DNA from: Granulibacter bethesdensis
GTDB lineage: Bacteria > Pseudomonadota > Alphaproteobacteria > Acetobacterales > Acetobacteraceae
Assembly (NCBI RefSeq): GCF_001889525.1
Contig: NZ_CP018192.1
Location: 1,623,493 to 1,687,492 of the forward strand
DNA length: 64,000 nucleotides
Direction of reading: 5' to 3'
Position numbers and translations under genes: made by a program
The notes under the pieces: model-generated
Database searches by the model: none
Told to the model about the DNA's origin: nothing
The model's input: only the letters and a program-made list of their open reading frames with translations
In this document: piece after piece, positions 61,173-64,000 of the stretch
How the letters are laid out: every line of letters begins with the position of its first letter
How positions within the stretch are numbered: position 1 is the first letter of the stretch

Positions 61173-62663
61173 ATGAAGACCGCAGTCGCTGCTATTTTTA
61201 AAAATGAAGAGCACGATATATTATCATGGATTTCATGGTATATTAATCTTGGATTTGATACACTCATTTTGTTCAATGATTCCTCTACAGATAGATCAAG
61301 ATCTATCTTAAGCGAATGCACCCTGAGGTATGATATAAGAATTATTGACGTCCCGCCGACAGACGAAAGCCATATTTATCGGCAGAAAAGCTGCTATATT
61401 GAAACACTGAATATTTACAAAGATGAATTTGACTGGATCGGTTTTTTTGATCTAGATGAATATTTATTTTTGAGTGAAAATGAAACTCTTCATCATTTTT
61501 TGGACAGGCCGGAGGATGTAGGCGCAGTCGCCATTCATTGGTGCTGCTATGGACCCAACGATCACCTCTTCAAGCCACAGACTCATCCTTTTGTAGCTTT
61601 TGACAAGCATTTTCCTGCCTCACAGCCCATCAACAGGCACATCAAAACACTTCTGAGGCCCAAAGCATGGGCCGGAAAATGGCACAATGTGCATTATTTC
61701 GACGTTTCCCCGTATCATTATGTCCATGCTTGCGGCAAGGAAATCTCATGGGCTGATCCTCGCGGAATTACCAGCACAGAGGCAGACTTTACAAGGGCTA
61801 GACTTATGCATTTTCAGTGCAGAAGTCTTGAACAATTCCTGGCACGGTTAAAAAAACGCCCCGATGTTCCACAGACGATCACGCCTTGGCTTGGAGCACA
61901 GGAAATGGCGACCGTTTATGATCCACGCCCAGGGCAGCTCCAATCGCGCATTGATAGGATCATTTATGATATCCGGATGGCGGTTGCACAAGCACGAATG
62001 GCAGAAATTATTAGTACCTTTCCACATGACAACCTTTCTGAAAAAACAGTTCCCAAATATAATTTATCATCTCCCGTCTCCATATTTGTAATTAATCAAC
62101 AAAAAGATGCAGAAAACAAAATTGATTTTTTTTCAATTAAAACATTCGAAGGCCACTATTTAGGCTATGATACAATCAATCTCTGTTTTAGGAATGGCCC
62201 TATCGATGGAGATATTCTTCCGGTTATAGGTGCTGTTTTTGCAGAGCACCCCCTCATGGTCCATCTCATTGTCCCCGGAGATAAAGAAGCGCTTCTCCAG
62301 ATCAACGGCGATTCCAGAAGGAGCAAATGCCTACGCTATGAAAGAGTAAATGTGCAAGATCGCGAAGGTATTTTTTACTTGCGTCATCCGCTCAGCAAAT
62401 TTTTCATCTGCTGTGAACCACCATACCATGGTGGAAAAGTAACGTGCTCACGCAATGAACCCAAATCATGGGAAGAATTTTCTTTTGTTCCCCTTGAAGA
62501 GCACAAAGCACCACGCGATATCGAGTACAGTTTTGTTCAAATGCTTCGGAATCCAAATCTTCTCGGCAATGAAAGCGACAAAATTTCAATATGCTATCAA
62601 TTGCTAATAACAAAATACAATCTTGATAAAATAGAAAATTTTCAACTTCCTTATTCATTGTAA
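61173..62663 (+). CDS. GT92/GT2-like glycosyltransferase with fascin-like C-terminal domain
   Basis: 496 residues. Residues 1-240 match the Glyco_tranf_2_4/GT92 type: Ala-Ile-Phe-Lys-Asn-Glu, Glu-Trp/Ser-Trp-Ile-Ser-Trp-Tyr-x-Asn-Leu-Gly-Phe-Asp, Phe-Asn-Asp-x-Ser-x-Asp, and the metal-binding Phe-Asp-Leu-Asp-Glu-Tyr (92-97). Residues about 301-440 look like a beta-trefoil of the fascin type: Phe-Phe-Ser-Ile-Lys-Thr-Phe-Glu-Gly-His-Tyr-Leu, and Phe-Phe-Ile-Cys-Cys-Glu-Pro then Trp-Glu-Glu-Phe-Ser-Phe-Val, resembling the usual Trp-Glu-x-Phe end of such repeats. The trefoil could bind glycan. There is no signal or membrane helix, so it is cytoplasmic or peripheral and probably builds a surface glycan. 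The gene is AT-rich compared with dapF, suggesting transfer. Confidence 0.72.
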   Translation: MKTAVAAIFKNEEHDILSWISWYINLGFDTLILFNDSSTDRSRSILSECTLRYDIRIIDVPPTDESHIYRQKSCYIETLNIYKDEFDWIGFFDLDEYLFLSENETLHHFLDRPEDVGAVAIHWCCYGPNDHLFKPQTHPFVAFDKHFPASQPINRHIKTLLRPKAWAGKWHNVHYFDVSPYHYVHACGKEISWADPRGITSTEADFTRARLMHFQCRSLEQFLARLKKRPDVPQTITPWLGAQEMATVYDPRPGQLQSRIDRIIYDIRMAVAQARMAEIISTFPHDNLSEKTVPKYNLSSPVSIFVINQQKDAENKIDFFSIKTFEGHYLGYDTINLCFRNGPIDGDILPVIGAVFAEHPLMVHLIVPGDKEALLQINGDSRRSKCLRYERVNVQDREGIFYLRHPLSKFFICCEPPYHGGKVTCSRNEPKSWEEFSFVPLEEHKAPRDIEYSFVQMLRNPNLLGNESDKISICYQLLITKYNLDKIENFQLPYSL

Positions 62664-62748
62664 AAATTTTATTTAAAAGGCTACATAGAATATTATTTGC
62701 CTTTTTAAGAGGCGCAGCTGTAAAAATACTATCAATAAAAGCTGTCTT

Positions 62749-62788
62749 TCTAAAGCGATACTGCAAAACAGTGCAGTATCGCTTTAGA
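62749..62788. terminator. 16-base perfect hairpin between convergent genes
   Basis: TCTAAAGCGATACTGC and its exact inverse separated by eight bases. It lies 85 bases after the GT92-like stop and 63 bases after the stop of the convergent right-end gene. Size suits a bidirectional terminator, although U-runs are poor. Confidence 0.7.
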
Positions 62789-62851
62789 TTGTTACAAATA
62801 TAGTCATGCTCAAATCATCAATGTTGCTGACCACAAATTTAGTCTACAGTA

Positions 62852-64000
62852 TTATGGCATTCTTTTAAGGCCCATATACTGCCCTATTCTTGCATAATGA
62901 TCGCGCTCTGATTTGATACGACCGCATGACATGTCCAGCCCGACCTGATGGTAAGTTCTGGTGTAAAAACCGCGTTCCAGTTTAAAGGCAGCCCGGTTGT
63001 CAAAAAAACCGTTGTTCATATAGTCATTATAAATACCTATATTCCCGAACAAATCAAAAACGGATGATTTTTCAGGATAATATTCAATATATTCCTCAAT
63101 ATTCAGACTTCTAATGTAATCATTAATATACATCTCTCCGTCGGGTACGATCTCCCGTAGCTTATCAGGCTCCATCGGCTGCCAAGTTGTACGAACAGGA
63201 TCAAGATAGGCACGATACTGGTCGACATGGGTTCCGTAATAAACGGGGAACATATAAAATTTATACCTTGGATCATCCAAAGGCAGCAGCATACTGGTCG
63301 TATGCTGCATCGGGTTCAGGACACCTGCGATCGGGAAATGAATGGTAGTGGCATTGGACATCCACGCTGCCATCCATGAGAAGGTGCTGACACAAAGGAC
63401 GATATGTTTTGATTTCCTCAAAAAATCAAAGTCCTCTCTTACTCCGCGAGACTGTATGAATGTTGCGTGAGGGAAAAAGGACCGCAATTCGGTCATATAG
63501 GGGGATTCATCAAGCTGCCCATAGAAAATCGGCTTTTTCCCGGTTTTAGCAACCAAGTAATAATAATATTCCGGCGGAAGAAGCGTGTAATCCTGATGGA
63601 TACCGCGGAGAATTTCACCACCACGGATATTGATGACCAGTTCATCATCGCCTCCCCCATCACCGTTAGGAATAGCGGAGAAAAACTGTTCGTAATCAAG
63701 CTCTTCTCTGGTCGGGAAGTTTTTTACATGCTGACAATATCCCTCCAGTGAGATAAATTTGGCATCCGAATGACGGACCGCATGCGCCAGACCGGGAGCC
63801 GGCACATAGCCGGCCTGACGACCATTTGCATAGGCTGTATTATGCAGCCCCCATCCTGCCAGTCCTATATCTGGCAGATCGATCCCGAATATCGGGATCT
63901 TGACATTCGTAATGTCGCCATACCCCAAATGCTTCCTGATCTTGAGCGCACTCAAGTACATCATAAGGATGTTACCAGGATTTCCTTGAGCCCATATTTT
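62852..64000 (-). CDS. Fucosyltransferase-like (GT11-type) protein, N-terminus beyond window
   Basis: Open to the last base of the window: the frame continues upstream of the ATG at 63964 as Lys-Ile-Trp-Ala-Gln-Gly-Asn-Pro-Gly-Asn-Ile-Leu, which resembles the Gly-Gly-x-Gly-Asn-Gln-x-x-Gln-Tyr start motif of GT11 enzymes. The gene is therefore partial (382 codons seen) and the true start lies outside. Further family-like parts are Val-Ile-Asn-Ile-Arg-Gly-Gly-Glu (nucleotide-sugar Arg), Lys-Pro-Ile-Phe-Tyr-Gly-Gln-Leu-Asp and Ser-Thr-Phe-Ser-Trp-Met-Ala-Ala-Trp-Met (the Ser-x-Phe-Ser-Trp-Trp-x-Ala-type motif). GT11 members transfer fucose to surface glycans; the donor here is not proven. Convergent with the GT92-like gene, so a surface-polysaccharide locus probably continues to the right. 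Confidence 0.65.
   Translation of the reverse strand, partial: KIWAQGNPGNILMMYLSALKIRKHLGYGDITNVKIPIFGIDLPDIGLAGWGLHNTAYANGRQAGYVPAPGLAHAVRHSDAKFISLEGYCQHVKNFPTREELDYEQFFSAIPNGDGGGDDELVINIRGGEILRGIHQDYTLLPPEYYYYLVAKTGKKPIFYGQLDESPYMTELRSFFPHATFIQSRGVREDFDFLRKSKHIVLCVSTFSWMAAWMSNATTIHFPIAGVLNPMQHTTSMLLPLDDPRYKFYMFPVYYGTHVDQYRAYLDPVRTTWQPMEPDKLREIVPDGEMYINDYIRSLNIEEYIEYYPEKSSVFDLFGNIGIYNDYMNNGFFDNRAAFKLERGFYTRTYHQVGLDMSCGRIKSERDHYARIGQYMGLKRMP

Overview
The window is chromosomal DNA of an alphaproteobacterium, most probably of the acetic acid bacteria (Acetobacteraceae). The gene families, the short operons with ATGA overlaps, the GC-rich codon use and the Hint-type giant repeat protein all fit that group. 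I favour a Granulibacter-like organism from general recall, but nothing here proves the genus. No rRNA, tRNA, CRISPR array, insertion sequence or phage was recognised. Most of the window is ordinary core genome, interrupted by conspicuously AT-rich islands.

Layout. 1-941: end of an MCE/PqiB-type lipid transporter operon (last part of an MlaD-like gene, then a PqiC-like lipoprotein). 955-3344: an orphan RND-type outer membrane factor divergent from a TetR regulator, with a palindromic operator between them. 3425-5764: three-gene DUF3649/PepSY/DUF3325 iron-uptake-associated operon. 5701-8622: MFS transporter, CbpA-like DnaJ and a DUF2147 protein. 8650-11282: lipid-linked sugar transfer pair (GT2-GtrA and GT39). 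11488-12837: an AT-rich RTX-like secreted protein. 12921-18567: the complete rod-shape operon mreB-mreC-mreD-mrdA-rodA. 18874-20752: small lipoprotein and leuA.

From about 21060 to 32150 lies an AT-rich island: an XRE/S24-type regulator whose catalytic serine is replaced by asparagine, an 8.7-kb gene for a 2898-residue beta-helix-like repeat protein with a C-terminal Hint domain, and 1.1 kb of very AT-rich DNA. The giant gene contains long direct repeats (901 bp spaced by exactly 5001 bp, plus shorter copies), all in the same reading frame.

32147-39263 returns to core functions: an alpha/beta hydrolase, a proline-rich secreted protein, branched-chain amino acid synthesis (ilvI, ilvN, ilvC; leuA is nearby), miaA and serB. 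39265-45559 is an operon combining an OprB-type porin with a complete Liv-type ABC importer. 45856-52385 holds a DegP-type protease, an Mrp/ApbC Fe-S carrier, a bacteriophytochrome consisting only of the photosensory core, and an alginate-export-type barrel. 52877-57847 holds a DUF2946 protein, a TonB-dependent siderophore receptor and a LysR-TDT exporter pair. 57864-60913 is the dapF-mtaB-ftsY operon. The right edge is again AT-rich and carries surface-polysaccharide genes: a GT92-like glycosyltransferase with an apparent fascin-like C-terminal domain, and a fucosyltransferase-like gene that runs off the window.

The most interesting parts are the giant Hint repeat protein with its in-frame recombinogenic repeats and its neighbouring non-cleavable repressor-like regulator, the output-less phytochrome, and the glycosyltransferase-trefoil fusion. 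All functional statements are from reading motifs by eye; no database search was possible.
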